From Cytobacillus luteolus (GTDB lineage: Bacteria; Bacillota; Bacilli; Bacillales; Bacillaceae_L), in assembly GCF_017873715.1 (NCBI RefSeq), contig NZ_JAGGKM010000005.1, positions 1-64,000 of the forward strand: a stretch of DNA of 64,000 bases. The letters are read 5' to 3'. Position 1 is the first letter of the stretch. Every line of letters starts with the position of its first letter. Below, one piece after another: positions 26,510 to 35,833 of this stretch. A program made the translations under genes and the position numbers. Below the pieces are notes generated by a model. It had not been told where the DNA came from, searched no databases, and saw only the letters and a list, made by a program, of their open reading frames with translations.

Positions 26510-28399
26510 ATGGAAAAGATATATGAAAAGGTCAAGTTTCACCCAATCTTCAGGGGTTTAGAACAGGAAGAAGCAATGGAATTACTTACCCTTTGCCAAC
26601 TTCGAAACTATGAAAAACTGAATATCATTTTCCATGCAGATAAGCAGCGAGAGGGTCTCCTTTTGCTGCTTTCTGGCATTGCGGAGGTGTATGTTGCATC
26701 AGCAAACACATCACATCGAGAAGAAGTACTTGAAGTAGTTCAGGCAGGAGAAATGATTGGATTCTCAAGCCTCGCTGATTTTTTAGGTGTTTCTAAAGAA
26801 GGTCAAACAGTGGAAAAAATCGTAGAGGTTAGGGCGATCGAATCAGTAGAGGCATTGTATGTCCCGTTTTCAGTTATAGCAAAACGTTGGGGAAATCAGG
26901 ATTTACATGATTACTTATTAGCCCAAGTATCTGTTCGTCTTAAGGATGTCTATGTCTCTTTGGCAGAACAAGTCAGGCTTGCACGTCAATTTGGGGAAAG
27001 TGAAGCAATGGTCGTAAGAGTTCAAGACCTCATGTCATCCCCTGCCATATCGGTAACTTCAAAAGATACAATCAAAACTGTTGCTGAAAAAATGATGAAC
27101 CACCGCACAAGCTCGGTCCTAGTAACCGATCAAGACATACTTACCGGAATCATCACAGAACAAGACTTAATCTCACGAGTGATTGCGAATCCCAAAGTTG
27201 ATTCAAACGATACTGCTAGCGAGATTTTGACGGCAAGTCCTGTCACAATATCCAGGTTTGCTTATTACTATGATGCATTATCAAAGCTCATTTTAAATGG
27301 TGTGAAGCACTTACCTGTAGTAGATGAGCAGAAGGTGGTAGGGGTCATTACCTTATCAGACCTTCTTAGAAAAAAGAATGAAAGCATGGTAAAAGCAATT
27401 CATAGAATTGAACTAGCTGAAGAGGAGTCTTTACCAGAAATCAAACAAGCCATTTATGGAATGGTAGCCACACTTATTCATGGAAAAGTTCCTATTCTTC
27501 ATACGTTGGATGTCGTCACCACACTGTACGATCGACTTGTCAGGCGGTGCATTGAACAAGCCATTTCAAATCTTAAAAAACAAGGTCTGCAAACTACACA
27601 CTCCTTTTGCTTTTTTCAAATGGGAAGTAGTGGACGTAAAGAGCAGTTTCTACTAACAGACCAGGATCATTTTCTAGTCTTTGAGGATGGAGGCAATGAT
27701 AGCTACTTCACAAGTCTTTCACATGAGATTGTTAGACTGTTAGGGCTAGCAGGTTACGCTAGATGCAAAGGAGACATGATGGCTAGCAATCCCTTATGGA
27801 GGGGCTCTGTCAGTCAGTGGCAAAATCGCATTCACAACTGGACCTTACAGTCTACAAATCAGAACTTACTCTTAGCACAAAACTTTTTCTCCTATCGTTT
27901 TATGTATGGGAATATTGAACTCTATGAAAAATTTGAGAACACGCTAAAGGAAGAACTAGCTAGAGGAAAAATCTTTTACTATCGATTAACAGAACTTGAA
28001 AGAGAGAATCAAATCCCTATATTAGAACATCCGATTAGAGCCATTTTTCGATTAGAACGAAAGCAAGTGGATATGAAAAAAGAAGTCCTCTTCCCATTTC
28101 ACCATAGTCTTCAAATTCTAAGTCTATTAAACGGCATACTATCCGGTACGCCTGTGGAGAGAATTGAAAAACTCGTTGAGAAAAAGATTCTATCCGAAGA
28201 CTTTGCGAAGGATATTAAATTAGCATTTAGTGGGATCATGACCGTTTATGTTAAACAAAGATGGCATCAACATGAACGCCAGGAACCAATTACATCTACC
28301 TTACAATTCTCCCACCTCACATCAAGAGAGAAGGAAGAATTGATGTTAAGTTTGAAAACGTTAAGAGAACTTCAAACCGTTGTATTTTCATACTTTTAA
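26510..28399 (+). CDS. cNMP-binding/CBS/DUF294 nucleotidyltransferase-like signalling protein
   Basis: 629 residues in four parts: cyclic-nucleotide-binding fold (about 10-130), paired CBS domains (about 165-290, each with a T-V-x-x-A-x-x-x-M pattern), a DUF294 nucleotidyltransferase-like domain (about 330-450; GSSGRKEQFLLTDQDHFLVF retains the GS and D-x-D motifs), and a helical DUF294 C-terminal domain. Such proteins occur next to ActP-like symporters with a DEDDh exonuclease gene, as here. They probably sense nucleotides and regulate transport or modify a partner; not established. Confidence 0.87.
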   Translation: MEKIYEKVKFHPIFRGLEQEEAMELLTLCQLRNYEKLNIIFHADKQREGLLLLLSGIAEVYVASANTSHREEVLEVVQAGEMIGFSSLADFLGVSKEGQTVEKIVEVRAIESVEALYVPFSVIAKRWGNQDLHDYLLAQVSVRLKDVYVSLAEQVRLARQFGESEAMVVRVQDLMSSPAISVTSKDTIKTVAEKMMNHRTSSVLVTDQDILTGIITEQDLISRVIANPKVDSNDTASEILTASPVTISRFAYYYDALSKLILNGVKHLPVVDEQKVVGVITLSDLLRKKNESMVKAIHRIELAEEESLPEIKQAIYGMVATLIHGKVPILHTLDVVTTLYDRLVRRCIEQAISNLKKQGLQTTHSFCFFQMGSSGRKEQFLLTDQDHFLVFEDGGNDSYFTSLSHEIVRLLGLAGYARCKGDMMASNPLWRGSVSQWQNRIHNWTLQSTNQNLLLAQNFFSYRFMYGNIELYEKFENTLKEELARGKIFYYRLTELERENQIPILEHPIRAIFRLERKQVDMKKEVLFPFHHSLQILSLLNGILSGTPVERIEKLVEKKILSEDFAKDIKLAFSGIMTVYVKQRWHQHERQEPITSTLQFSHLTSREKEELMLSLKTLRELQTVVFSYF

Positions 28400-28416
28400 T
28401 AGGAAGGGGAAGATTC

Positions 28417-29079
28417 GTGTTTTTTACCAAAAAATCAATTACATGCAACCTCCAAGATGATATTTCATTATCCACTCCTATTGAGGAACTAACCTTTACT
28501 GTTTTTGATACAGAGGCTACAGGCTTTCAAGTTGGGTCAACAGATCGGTTAATTGAAATCGGAGCAGTTCAAGTTAAGGGATTAGAGGTCAGAGAAGTCG
28601 ACAAATTTCACACATATGTAAATCCCAAACGACAAATTTCTCGGGAAATAATGGAGTTAACGGGTATTTCCAACGAGAATGTTGAGGGGGCACCAGAGTC
28701 ACTTGAGGCAATACTGTCATTCTTTCAATTTGTCGAAGCACATGGAAGTTCATGCCTTGTCGGGCATTACCTTTCTTTTGACCTTCTATTGCTAAAAAGT
28801 GAACTAAAGCGATATAAGCTCGGCCTTAAAAAGCCGAAAACGATTGATACACTAGATTTTATAGGTTATATTGCACCTTCTTATGATATGAGAGATTTAG
28901 AGAGATACGCGATGGCCTTTGGTACGAGAATATATGAAAGGCATAGTGCAATAGGTGATGCCCTTACAACTGCCTATCTTTTTGTTGAGTTATTATGGCA
29001 GTTTAAGAATAGAGGAAGCTGTACTTGGGGTGAACTTCTTAAGGCAACTGATAGTCAGGCGAGAAATATTATGTATTAA
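28417..29079 (+). CDS. DEDDh 3'-5' exonuclease (DnaQ-like)
   Basis: 220 residues. Exo I FDTEATGFQ, Exo II GHYLSFDLLLL and Exo III HSAIGDALTTAYLF supply the acidic residues and the His of the DEDDh class. It lacks polymerase domains and resembles the PolC/DinG-type epsilon-like exonucleases encoded beside CBS/DUF294 proteins. Nucleic acid or small nucleotide substrate cannot be decided. GTG start behind GGAAGGGGAAG. Confidence 0.87.
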   Translation: MFFTKKSITCNLQDDISLSTPIEELTFTVFDTEATGFQVGSTDRLIEIGAVQVKGLEVREVDKFHTYVNPKRQISREIMELTGISNENVEGAPESLEAILSFFQFVEAHGSSCLVGHYLSFDLLLLKSELKRYKLGLKKPKTIDTLDFIGYIAPSYDMRDLERYAMAFGTRIYERHSAIGDALTTAYLFVELLWQFKNRGSCTWGELLKATDSQARNIMY

Positions 29080-29115
29080 AAGGTGCACCTATTTTGCTAG
29101 GTGCACCTTAATTTT
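29080..29115. terminator. Bidirectional terminator
   Basis: AAGGTGCACCTA and TAGGTGCACCTT form a perfect 12-bp stem with a 6-base loop between convergent genes. Confidence 0.88.
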
Positions 29116-30095
29116 TACTTCACACTAAATTGAACTTTCTTTTTAGTTGTCTCAGCCTTATCAGCAGCCACTAACCAGAACTCAATTTCATAGTTTCCTG
29201 GTTTTAAATCCTCTACTTTCTCAGTGAATGTTAGCTCTTCACCTTGTTTTAGTTCAATTTCTTTGTATTCCATAATGAATAGTTTATCCATCGAATACTG
29301 GTAAATTTGCTTGCCGTTTTTATATAATTTATAATCGAATCGTTGTCCACTTGAGTACTTTAATGTTTGTGGTTTTTCGGTTTGGTTTTTAACTTTGTAC
29401 GTAAAGTTATATGAGCCATCTTTATTTTTAGTATAGTTAATTGAGGGTTCAAGGGATCCCGCAACAATTCCACCCTTATTAGTCAGAAGCATTTGATAAG
29501 CCTGGTAAATACCATAAACTAGGTGCGATCTTTTTGCTTGCTTTGTATAATCATCTGCACCTCGAAGAAGATTCTCAGTTAAAGCTGCAGCTAAATAGAC
29601 CTGTGCCCAATCAGATCCTGGAAGCCAAATGGACATATACTTATCTTTATTCAGGTCTGTTAGCCTAACTAGTACCTGGGCTAACTCCTCTAATGTTACA
29701 TGCTTGTTTGGTTGAAAAGTATTATTGCCTTTACCTTCCATAAAGCCAGCTTCTACAACTGCAGTAATCTCATTTTTAGCCCAATGCTTTTTTAAGTCTA
29801 TAAAGGTGGTTTCCTTAGAAGGTCTAAGGTCAAGCATTCGATCAATTACAACTGCTAATTCTGCTCTAGTTACTTTTTTATTTAAATGAGCCTTTCCGTA
29901 AGTTTTACCTTTAAAAATCCCCTGTTCCTTTAAGAATGTGTATTTTTGTTCAATACTTAACTCTGAATTAATAACTCTCTCACATTTAGGTTTTCCACCT
30001 TTGCAATCAGAACCCACATTTGCATATGTAGGGCTAATCATTGCTGTCGCTAAAGATAAGCTCAATAAGCCTGTAATTATTGTCTTTTTCTTCAT
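29115..30095 (-). CDS. Secreted SLH-domain protein with BsuPI domain
   Basis: 326 residues. Signal peptide (MKKKTIITGLLSLSLATAM, cut likely after TYA, about residue 25); two clear S-layer-homology repeats (about 45-95 and 100-155; KKVTRAELAVVIDRML and NKHVTLEELAQVLVRL) plus a decayed third; then a BsuPI-type beta-sandwich (about 225-320) related to the intracellular proteinase inhibitor of B. subtilis. Probably anchored to secondary cell-wall polymer. Start at 30095 because GGAGGAATAACA precedes it. A second BsuPI protein lies at 62423. Confidence 0.85.
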   Translation of the reverse strand: MKKKTIITGLLSLSLATAMISPTYANVGSDCKGGKPKCERVINSELSIEQKYTFLKEQGIFKGKTYGKAHLNKKVTRAELAVVIDRMLDLRPSKETTFIDLKKHWAKNEITAVVEAGFMEGKGNNTFQPNKHVTLEELAQVLVRLTDLNKDKYMSIWLPGSDWAQVYLAAALTENLLRGADDYTKQAKRSHLVYGIYQAYQMLLTNKGGIVAGSLEPSINYTKNKDGSYNFTYKVKNQTEKPQTLKYSSGQRFDYKLYKNGKQIYQYSMDKLFIMEYKEIELKQGEELTFTEKVEDLKPGNYEIEFWLVAADKAETTKKKVQFSVK

Positions 30096-30473
30096 TGTTA
30101 TTCCTCCAATTCTCAACTTTTCATAGTCTTAGACGTAAAGTAAATAAAGGAGTTACATCAAATTTATAAATTTTTTCCAAATAGGAAAAAGTGCTTAGAA
30201 CGGTGCTTATGAAGGATTTTAGGCATGGACTTTTCAAAAAAATTAGATAAAACCCTTGTCCCTCTTGACTTAAGTAGCATAATCCCTCAACCAAGCTAAT
30301 AAAATGGTTACAAACCTTTTAAAAAAGAGAGTGTTTGAGGTGAGGAATCGTCAATCGCCTTCGGAGTTTTAGTAATACTAGTTGCCATTAATCTAAAACA
30401 AAAGAACTTCTTCTTTTAGCCGTGCGGAACTCATTTCACACTTCTCACATCCATTATAGGGAGGGCGAGTAGT
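30096..30473. other. Intergenic region without clear features
   Basis: Divergent gap between the SLH protein and spoIIID. I see no convincing promoter, repeat or gene. One short hydrophobic frame at about 30351-30420 has no start codon. Confidence 0.5.
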
Positions 30474-30749
30474 GTGCACGATTACATCAAAGAGCGTACT
30501 ATCAAGATTGGAAAGTATATCGTAGAGACAAAGAAAACGGTTCGCGTGATTGCGAAAGAATTTGGAGTTTCAAAAAGTACTGTCCATAAGGATTTAACTG
30601 AGAGGCTTCCAGATATCAATCCTGAGCTTGCAAACGAAGTTAAGGAAATCCTTGATTACCATAAATCAATCAGGCATTTACGCGGAGGAGAGGCTACAAA
30701 ACTAAAATATAAGAAAGACGAAGAACTACAAGAAGAGCCAGTTAACTAG
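30474..30749 (+). CDS. spoIIID: Stage III sporulation transcription factor SpoIIID
   Basis: Mother-cell DNA-binding regulator of sigma-E and sigma-K genes, 91 residues. The helix-turn-helix TVRVIAKEFGVSKSTVHKDL (about 22-41) and the C-terminal basic region KSIRHLRGGEATKLKYK are as in Bacillus SpoIIID. GTG start behind AGGGAGGGCGAGTA. Followed by mbl as in B. subtilis. Confidence 0.95.
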   Translation: MHDYIKERTIKIGKYIVETKKTVRVIAKEFGVSKSTVHKDLTERLPDINPELANEVKEILDYHKSIRHLRGGEATKLKYKKDEELQEEPVN

Positions 30750-30768
30750 GATTGGGACAATTGAAAAC

Positions 30769-30829
30769 GACAAGTGCCACGTACCTGTCGAAAGTAAGCA
30801 ATTCGACAAGTGCCACGCATCTGTCGAAA
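30769..30829. repeat. Two-copy 25-bp repeat with terminal inverted arms
   Basis: CGACAAGTGCCACGTACCTGTCG-type units at 30769-30793 and 30805-30829, 36 bp apart. Each begins CGACA and ends TGTCG, so each can form a small hairpin. Confidence 0.7.
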
Positions 30830-30899
30830 AAAATAATTCGTTAACTCTAATATTTTTCTTGCAGCATCGACAAATACTTACAACATTTTTGTTACTTTT

Positions 30900-30927
30900 T
30901 TTACAAATTTCCACTTTCTATTATAAT
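30900..30927 (+). promoter_or_regulatory. Candidate promoter of mbl
   Basis: TTTACA at 30900-30905 and TATAAT at 30922-30927, 16-bp spacer, about 70 bp before mbl. Confidence 0.45.
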
Positions 30928-30994
30928 ATATGATAAAATATATTATTAGGAAAATATGGCCTTTAGCCATAATTGCAAGGAGGAAATTTAGAGC

Positions 30995-31996
30995 ATGTTA
31001 GCAAGGGATATTGGAATAGATCTAGGCACGGCAAATGTCCTTATTCATGTTAGAGGAAAAGGCATTGTTTTAAATGAACCATCAGTTGTTGCAATTGATA
31101 AAAATACAGGTAAAGTACTAGCAGTCGGTGAAGAAGCTAGACGAATGGTTGGACGTACTCCAGGGAATATAGTTGCGATTCGACCATTAAAAGACGGAGT
31201 CATTGCTGATTTTGATGTGACAGAAGCAATGCTTAAGTATTTCATTAATAAGCTTAATGTAAAAGGCTTTCTTTCAAAGCCACGTATTCTGATTTGCTGC
31301 CCAACGAATATTACGTCTGTTGAGCAAAAGGCAATTAAGGAAGCGGCTGAAAAAAGTGGTGGGAAAAAGATTTATCTTGAGGAGGAGCCTAAGGTTGCAG
31401 CAATTGGTGCTGGAATGGATATCTTCCAACCGAGTGGTAATATGGTGGTTGACATAGGCGGTGGAACGACAGATGTTGCCGTGTTATCAATGGGCGATAT
31501 AGTCACCGCCTCTTCCATTAAAATGGCTGGGGACAAGTTCGATCAAGAAATCTTAAATTACATTAAGCGTGAATACAAGCTTCTTATCGGAGAAAGAACG
31601 GCAGAAGATATTAAGATAAAAGTTGCAACTGTATTCCCTGGTGCACGTCAGGAAGAAATTGATATTCGTGGACGTGACATGGTAACTGGACTTCCAAGAA
31701 CAATTACAGTTGGATCAGAAGAGATCGAAAAAGCATTACGTGAACCAGTTTCTATGATTGTACAAGCTTCGAAAAGCGTATTAGAGCGTACACCACCTGA
31801 GCTTTCGGCTGATATCATTGATCGTGGTGTAATTTTAACAGGTGGCGGTGCCCTTTTACACGGTATTGATCAGCTTTTAGCTGACGAATTAAGAGTTCCA
31901 GTCTTAATTGCAGAAAATCCAATGGAATGTGTAGCAGTTGGAACAGGAATTATGCTTGAAAATTTAGATAGAATCCCAAAATCAAAATTCATGTAA
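30995..31996 (+). CDS. mbl: MreB-like actin homologue Mbl
   Basis: Cytoskeletal ATPase guiding sidewall peptidoglycan synthesis, 333 residues. Actin-fold motifs are present: IGIDLGTANVLI (phosphate 1), MVVDIGGGTTDVAVLS (phosphate 2) and GVILTGGGALLHGID (adenosine). Position after spoIIID and before flhO, and the ending IPKSKFM, point to Mbl rather than MreB or MreBH. ATG behind AAGGAGGAAATTTAGAGC. Confidence 0.93.
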   Translation: MLARDIGIDLGTANVLIHVRGKGIVLNEPSVVAIDKNTGKVLAVGEEARRMVGRTPGNIVAIRPLKDGVIADFDVTEAMLKYFINKLNVKGFLSKPRILICCPTNITSVEQKAIKEAAEKSGGKKIYLEEEPKVAAIGAGMDIFQPSGNMVVDIGGGTTDVAVLSMGDIVTASSIKMAGDKFDQEILNYIKREYKLLIGERTAEDIKIKVATVFPGARQEEIDIRGRDMVTGLPRTITVGSEEIEKALREPVSMIVQASKSVLERTPPELSADIIDRGVILTGGGALLHGIDQLLADELRVPVLIAENPMECVAVGTGIMLENLDRIPKSKFM

Positions 31997-32105
31997 GAAA
32001 AGTGGACAAGTCTACCCATCAGGGGAATTTTTCCTGTCTACTAAACATGGAATTTCCACTATAATGTAAAGTAGGACAAGCTATTTAATCGATGAGGTGA
32101 GATGT

Positions 32106-32924
32106 ATGTTAAGAGGCTTATACAGTGCAGCGTCTGGAATGTTAACGCAACAACGCCGTTCCGAGATACTTTCAAATAATATGGCAAATTCAAATACACC
32201 AGGTTTCAAAGCTGACCAGTCATCACTTCGCTCATTTCCTGAAATGCTGATACATAGCTTAGAGTCGGTTAAGACACCACTAGGAAACGGTAAAAATATT
32301 GCAAAATCTACTCAGATTGGCAGTTTGAATACTGGAGTATATATACAAGATGCGACCGCTTTATTTAAACAAGGAGATATCCGCGAAACAGGCAGAGCAA
32401 CAGATATTGCCCTTGTTGACGGGAATATCCCTGAAAATGGTGCTTTGCTTTTCTCTGTTGAAAATTCAAATGGTGAATTAAGGTATACAAGAAATGGTAA
32501 TTTCACACAAGATGCTGCTGGATTTTTAACGACAAATGAAGGCTATTATGTTCTAGATAATGCAGGAAATCGTATTCAGATTCAAAATGCTGATTTTAAA
32601 GTTACCTCCAATGGCACAATTATTGACGGTAATATAGAAGTTGCGCAATTAAATATAGCATTCGCGGAAAATGCGAATGATTTGATAAAAGAGGGCAATG
32701 GTTTATTCGGAGTTGAAGGTGCTGATTTACCAAGTGCAGTAAATAACCCGGACATTAGCTATACTTTATCTCAAGGATTTGTAGAACGTTCAAATGTGGA
32801 TGTTTCACAAACGATGACAGACTTAATGATGGCTTATCGTGCATTTGAGGCAAATCAAAAAATTTTACAGGCATATGATCGAAGTTTAGAAAAAGCAGTA
32901 AACGAAATCGGGCGTCTACGTTAA
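32106..32924 (+). CDS. flhO: Flagellar hook-basal body protein FlhO
   Basis: 272 residues, FlgF/FlgG-like rod protein. N-terminal rod signature LRGLYSAASGMLTQQRRSEILSNNMAN (first 27 residues, given here in part) and C-terminal SNVDVSQTMTDLMMAYRAFEANQKI are conserved. ATG 32106 follows GAGGTGAGATGT; a GTG at 32097 lies inside that ribosome site. Forms the distal rod with FlhP. Confidence 0.92.
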   Translation: MLRGLYSAASGMLTQQRRSEILSNNMANSNTPGFKADQSSLRSFPEMLIHSLESVKTPLGNGKNIAKSTQIGSLNTGVYIQDATALFKQGDIRETGRATDIALVDGNIPENGALLFSVENSNGELRYTRNGNFTQDAAGFLTTNEGYYVLDNAGNRIQIQNADFKVTSNGTIIDGNIEVAQLNIAFAENANDLIKEGNGLFGVEGADLPSAVNNPDISYTLSQGFVERSNVDVSQTMTDLMMAYRAFEANQKILQAYDRSLEKAVNEIGRLR

Positions 32925-32953
32925 TGTATTTGTTTTATCAGGGGGAGAAGTAA

Positions 32954-33787
32954 ATGAATCGTTCAATGATCACTGCAACGAATACGATGAATCAACTTCA
33001 AAAGCAGATGGACACCATTGGCCATAATATGGCGAATGTGAACACCACTGGTTATAAGAAACGTGAAGTTAACTTCAGTGAGCTATTGTATCAACAATTT
33101 AATAACCAGCCAACTCACGGTAATAACGTTGGTCGTCTAACCCCTGATGGAATAAGACAAGGAGTCGGGGCTAGACTAGGTCACACAAATGCCTTGTTTT
33201 CGGTTGGAACAATTGTTTCGACCGAACGTCCACTTGATATTGCTTTAACTAAAGAAGGTCAATTTCTTCAAGTTCGAGTTGAAGAGAATGGCGAGCAATT
33301 CACAAGATATACTAGAGATGGTTCTCTATATTTATCTCCACTAGGGGAAGGTACGGGCTTAGTCATGTTAGTAACAAGTGAGGGTCATCCAGTTCTTGAT
33401 CAAAATGGGGAATCGATTGTTTTTGAAGATAACCCAAAAAACATATCTATATCCTCAACCGGTCAAGTATCTGTTACCACAGAGGGTGGAGAAGAGACTT
33501 TTGATTTAGGGATTGTTCAAATGAATCGCCCCCAACTTCTAGAATCAAAAGGAAATAACCTCTTCGCTTTACCTAACCTTGATAACTTAAACGTTACACT
33601 TGATGATGTATTAACATTAGTAGCTGGTGATCAAATCGGTATACAACAAGGTGCATTAGAACAATCAAATGTAGATATATCAACTGAAATGTCTGAGCTA
33701 CTTGTAACACAGCGTTCTTATCAATTCAATGCCAAAACAATTTCAATTGCTGACCAAATGATGGGTCTTGTCAATGGCATCAGATAA
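32954..33787 (+). CDS. flhP: Flagellar hook-basal body protein FlhP
   Basis: 277 residues, second FlgG-like rod protein. N-terminal MDTIGHNMANVNTTGYKKRE and C-terminal SNVDISTEMSELLVTQRSYQ are conserved. It follows flhO by about 30 bp and an RBS GGGGGAGAAGT. The order mbl-flhO-flhP is that of B. subtilis. Confidence 0.93.
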   Translation: MNRSMITATNTMNQLQKQMDTIGHNMANVNTTGYKKREVNFSELLYQQFNNQPTHGNNVGRLTPDGIRQGVGARLGHTNALFSVGTIVSTERPLDIALTKEGQFLQVRVEENGEQFTRYTRDGSLYLSPLGEGTGLVMLVTSEGHPVLDQNGESIVFEDNPKNISISSTGQVSVTTEGGEETFDLGIVQMNRPQLLESKGNNLFALPNLDNLNVTLDDVLTLVAGDQIGIQQGALEQSNVDISTEMSELLVTQRSYQFNAKTISIADQMMGLVNGIR

Positions 33788-33801
33788 AAAGGGGAATTTT
33801 A

Positions 33802-34125
33802 ATGGCTACTGATTTTAACAATACACGTGAAAAAAAGCTGGAAGAAAAAAGCGGAAATTCACGCGAAAGCTATCGTCGAGCTCGTTTGCGGGAAATGGAA
33901 ACGGAATTGAATAATGAATCAGAGCAGAAGAGTATGAGAAAGATTCGAATTCGCCTCATTCCAATTTGGCTTCGTCTCGTCCTAATAGCGATACTTGTTA
34001 CAATTAGTGTCATGTCAGGAATAGCAGTTGGATATGGCGTAATTGGAGAAGGCAAAATCTCTGAAGCATTTGATAAATCAACATGGCAGCATTTAGTTGA
34101 CCTAGTGAATAAAGATTCAGAATAG
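33802..34125 (+). CDS. EpuA-family small membrane protein
   Basis: 107 residues: a charged N-terminal half (Arg/Glu-rich, about 1-45), one membrane helix (about 56-80; IPIWLRLVLIAILVTISV) and a short outer tail with GYGVIGEG and STWQHLVDLV. This is the family often named 'DNA-directed RNA polymerase subunit beta' or EpuA in databases; that name is probably a misassignment, since the protein has no polymerase features. It is co-directional with flhP, 14 bp downstream, and ends at a terminator. Confidence 0.75.
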   Translation: MATDFNNTREKKLEEKSGNSRESYRRARLREMETELNNESEQKSMRKIRIRLIPIWLRLVLIAILVTISVMSGIAVGYGVIGEGKISEAFDKSTWQHLVDLVNKDSE

Positions 34126-34135
34126 AGATAGTAGG

Positions 34136-34167
34136 AAGAAGGTAGCGTGGGCTAGCTTCTTTTTTTC
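34136..34167 (+). terminator. Terminator after the EpuA-like gene
   Basis: AAGAAGGTAGC and GCTAGCTTCTT (one internal mismatch) with loop GTGG, followed by T-rich sequence. Confidence 0.8.
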
Positions 34168-34193
34168 TTATCGATAAATCCGTACTAGGAAAC

Positions 34194-34222
34194 CTGACAC
34201 TCGTCCAACTTTCCATTATAAT
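34194..34222 (+). promoter_or_regulatory. Candidate sigma-A promoter of fabZ
   Basis: CTGACA at 34194-34199 and TATAAT at 34217-34222 with a 17-bp spacer, 30 bp before the fabZ start. Confidence 0.6.
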
Positions 34223-34253
34223 GGTTGTTATATACATAAAGGAGGTATTTGCT

Positions 34254-34688
34254 TTGCTAGATATCACTCAAATTAAAGAAATTATTCCACACAGGTACCC
34301 ATTCTTACTCGTCGATCGAATTTTAGAAATAGAAGAAGGAAAACGTGCGGTCGGGATAAAAAATGTAAGCAGTAATGAAGAATTCTTCAATGGCCATTTT
34401 CCTGACTATCCTGTAATGCCAGGTGTTCTAATCGTTGAGGCACTTGCTCAGGTTGGCGCAGTAGCCATGTTAAAACAAGAGGATAACCGTGGGCGTCTTG
34501 CCTTTTTTACAGGGATAGACAATTGCCGTTTCAAAAAACAAGTGAAGCCTGGAGATCAGCTGCGTCTCGAGGTAGAAATGACTCGAGTTCGTGGACCGAT
34601 CGGTAAAGGTAAAGGGATCGCAACGGTTGATGGAGAAATCGTATGTGAAACAGAGATTATGTTTGCGTTAGGTGATAAAAAAGAATAG
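34254..34688 (+). CDS. fabZ: 3-hydroxyacyl-[ACP] dehydratase FabZ
   Basis: Fatty-acid elongation dehydratase of the hotdog fold, 144 residues. Catalytic His48 lies in [15 protein letters not shown] and Glu62 in LIVEALAQ. I chose TTG 34254, which gives the family start [17 protein letters not shown] and has GGAGG eight bases upstream; the earlier ATG at 34221 would add 11 residues and overlap the promoter. Confidence 0.93.
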   Translation: MLDITQIKEIIPHRYPFLLVDRILEIEEGKRAVGIKNVSSNEEFFNGHFPDYPVMPGVLIVEALAQVGAVAMLKQEDNRGRLAFFTGIDNCRFKKQVKPGDQLRLEVEMTRVRGPIGKGKGIATVDGEIVCETEIMFALGDKKE

Positions 34689-34845
34689 GTGATGAAAGTC
34701 GTCCTCAAATGGGGGCGGTTTTTTTATTTTTTATACAAAAATATAATATTAATGTAATAAAAGTAAAATTTAGGGAAAGCTACTCACAGACCGAATAATA
34801 GTTAGGTCCAACATTTAATCTAATTAATGAAAGGAGAAATTTCAT

Positions 34846-35142
34846 ATGAGTAAAAAATGGTTTGTTATGCTAATGAGTTCTTTATTAGCAGCGATGCTTG
34901 TTTCAGGTTGTGCAGCTGACGATCAAGATCCACCGCCAGAGGACAATCAGCTTGAAAATGATGTTGAGGAAGAAATGGACGATATGACTGGTGATGAAGA
35001 TACTAACACTGGTGAAGAGGATATGAACGGTGAAGGTACAACTCCTGGTGAGGGAGACATGAACGGTGAAGGTACAAATGGTGATGCCGGTACAGGAACA
35101 GAAACACCTGGTGATACAACTGGAGAAGATGACGAAGAGTAA
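34846..35142 (+). CDS. Acidic low-complexity lipoprotein
   Basis: 98 residues. Lipoprotein signal with lipobox LVSGC (Cys22), then about 75 residues almost entirely Asp, Glu, Gly, Thr, Asn and Pro, with the imperfect repeat GEGTTPGEGDMNGEGT. Likely an extracytoplasmic, disordered, highly acidic tail. I do not recognise a family. ATG behind AAAGGAGAAATTTCAT; terminator follows. Confidence 0.8.
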   Translation: MSKKWFVMLMSSLLAAMLVSGCAADDQDPPPEDNQLENDVEEEMDDMTGDEDTNTGEEDMNGEGTTPGEGDMNGEGTNGDAGTGTETPGDTTGEDDEE

Positions 35143-35154
35143 TAGGTAGACCTT

Positions 35155-35187
35155 AAGACAGGATGAATCGATCCTGTCTTTATTTTT
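35155..35187 (+). terminator. Terminator after the acidic lipoprotein gene
   Basis: Perfect 10-bp stem AAGACAGGAT/ATCCTGTCTT with loop GAATCG, then T-rich sequence. Confidence 0.88.
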
Positions 35188-35239
35188 GAAAAAGAATTTA
35201 AAAAAGCCTAGACTCTAAATCTAAGCTTCGATGTTAATA

Positions 35240-35689
35240 TTATCTATTAGCCTTGATCGGGGCAGCGCTCCCACGTTTTTCTCTTAATCTGAGCTTAAAC
35301 TGTTGTAAAAGTTCGGCTCCCTGCAAACCTTCCTCCACTAAATCAGATAGAACCAACTCCGCAAGGTCAAGTTTATCTACAATATTCGCATCCATTAAGA
35401 TACTAATATGTTCTTCCATCACAGTAATTGATTTAATCTTTGCATACAGTGATGCGGGATCATTACTCTTTTTCGTAATAGTTGCTTGAATATGAATTTG
35501 TTCATTTTTCTCGTGTAGAGATTCAAATAACTCACTATACTTTTTATCAACATATACTTCGATTAACCATCCATTTTCTCCATCCAACTTATGAATGATT
35601 AACCCGTCTAGTAATGATATTTCTTCGATTACTTTTGAGTTTTCCAGAGTTTGAACAATAGCGAGAGAAACTAGCTTAAAGGTTTTCAA
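35240..35689 (-). CDS. ywpF: YwpF-like protein
   Basis: 149 residues, no membrane helix. N-terminus MKTFKLVSLAIVQ and location beside flhOP, fabZ and ssbB match YwpF of B. subtilis, whose function is unknown. TTG 35689 is chosen because AGGAGAG lies upstream on the minus strand and the longer frame would add a cysteine-rich stretch atypical of the family. Divergent from ssbB. Confidence 0.75.
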   Translation of the reverse strand: MKTFKLVSLAIVQTLENSKVIEEISLLDGLIIHKLDGENGWLIEVYVDKKYSELFESLHEKNEQIHIQATITKKSNDPASLYAKIKSITVMEEHISILMDANIVDKLDLAELVLSDLVEEGLQGAELLQQFKLRLREKRGSAAPIKANR

Positions 35690-35833
35690 AAAGAAACACT
35701 CTCCTCTATTCGTACTTTTACAAAAAGTATAACATACAAATTTGTCCAATCCTATTAGACAGTGTAAAAGAATTGATTGAAAAAAATATTTTAAAAGTAA
35801 TAAATTTATAAAATTGATATGTTTTTTCGATAC

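Noticed and set aside
30351-30420. Short hydrophobic frame upstream of spoIIID (AFGVLVILVAINL)
   Set aside because: No ATG, GTG or TTG start follows the upstream stop codon in this frame.
33802-34125. Naming the 107-residue membrane protein as RNA polymerase beta subunit
   Set aside because: This is a common database label for the family but nothing in the sequence resembles a polymerase subunit.
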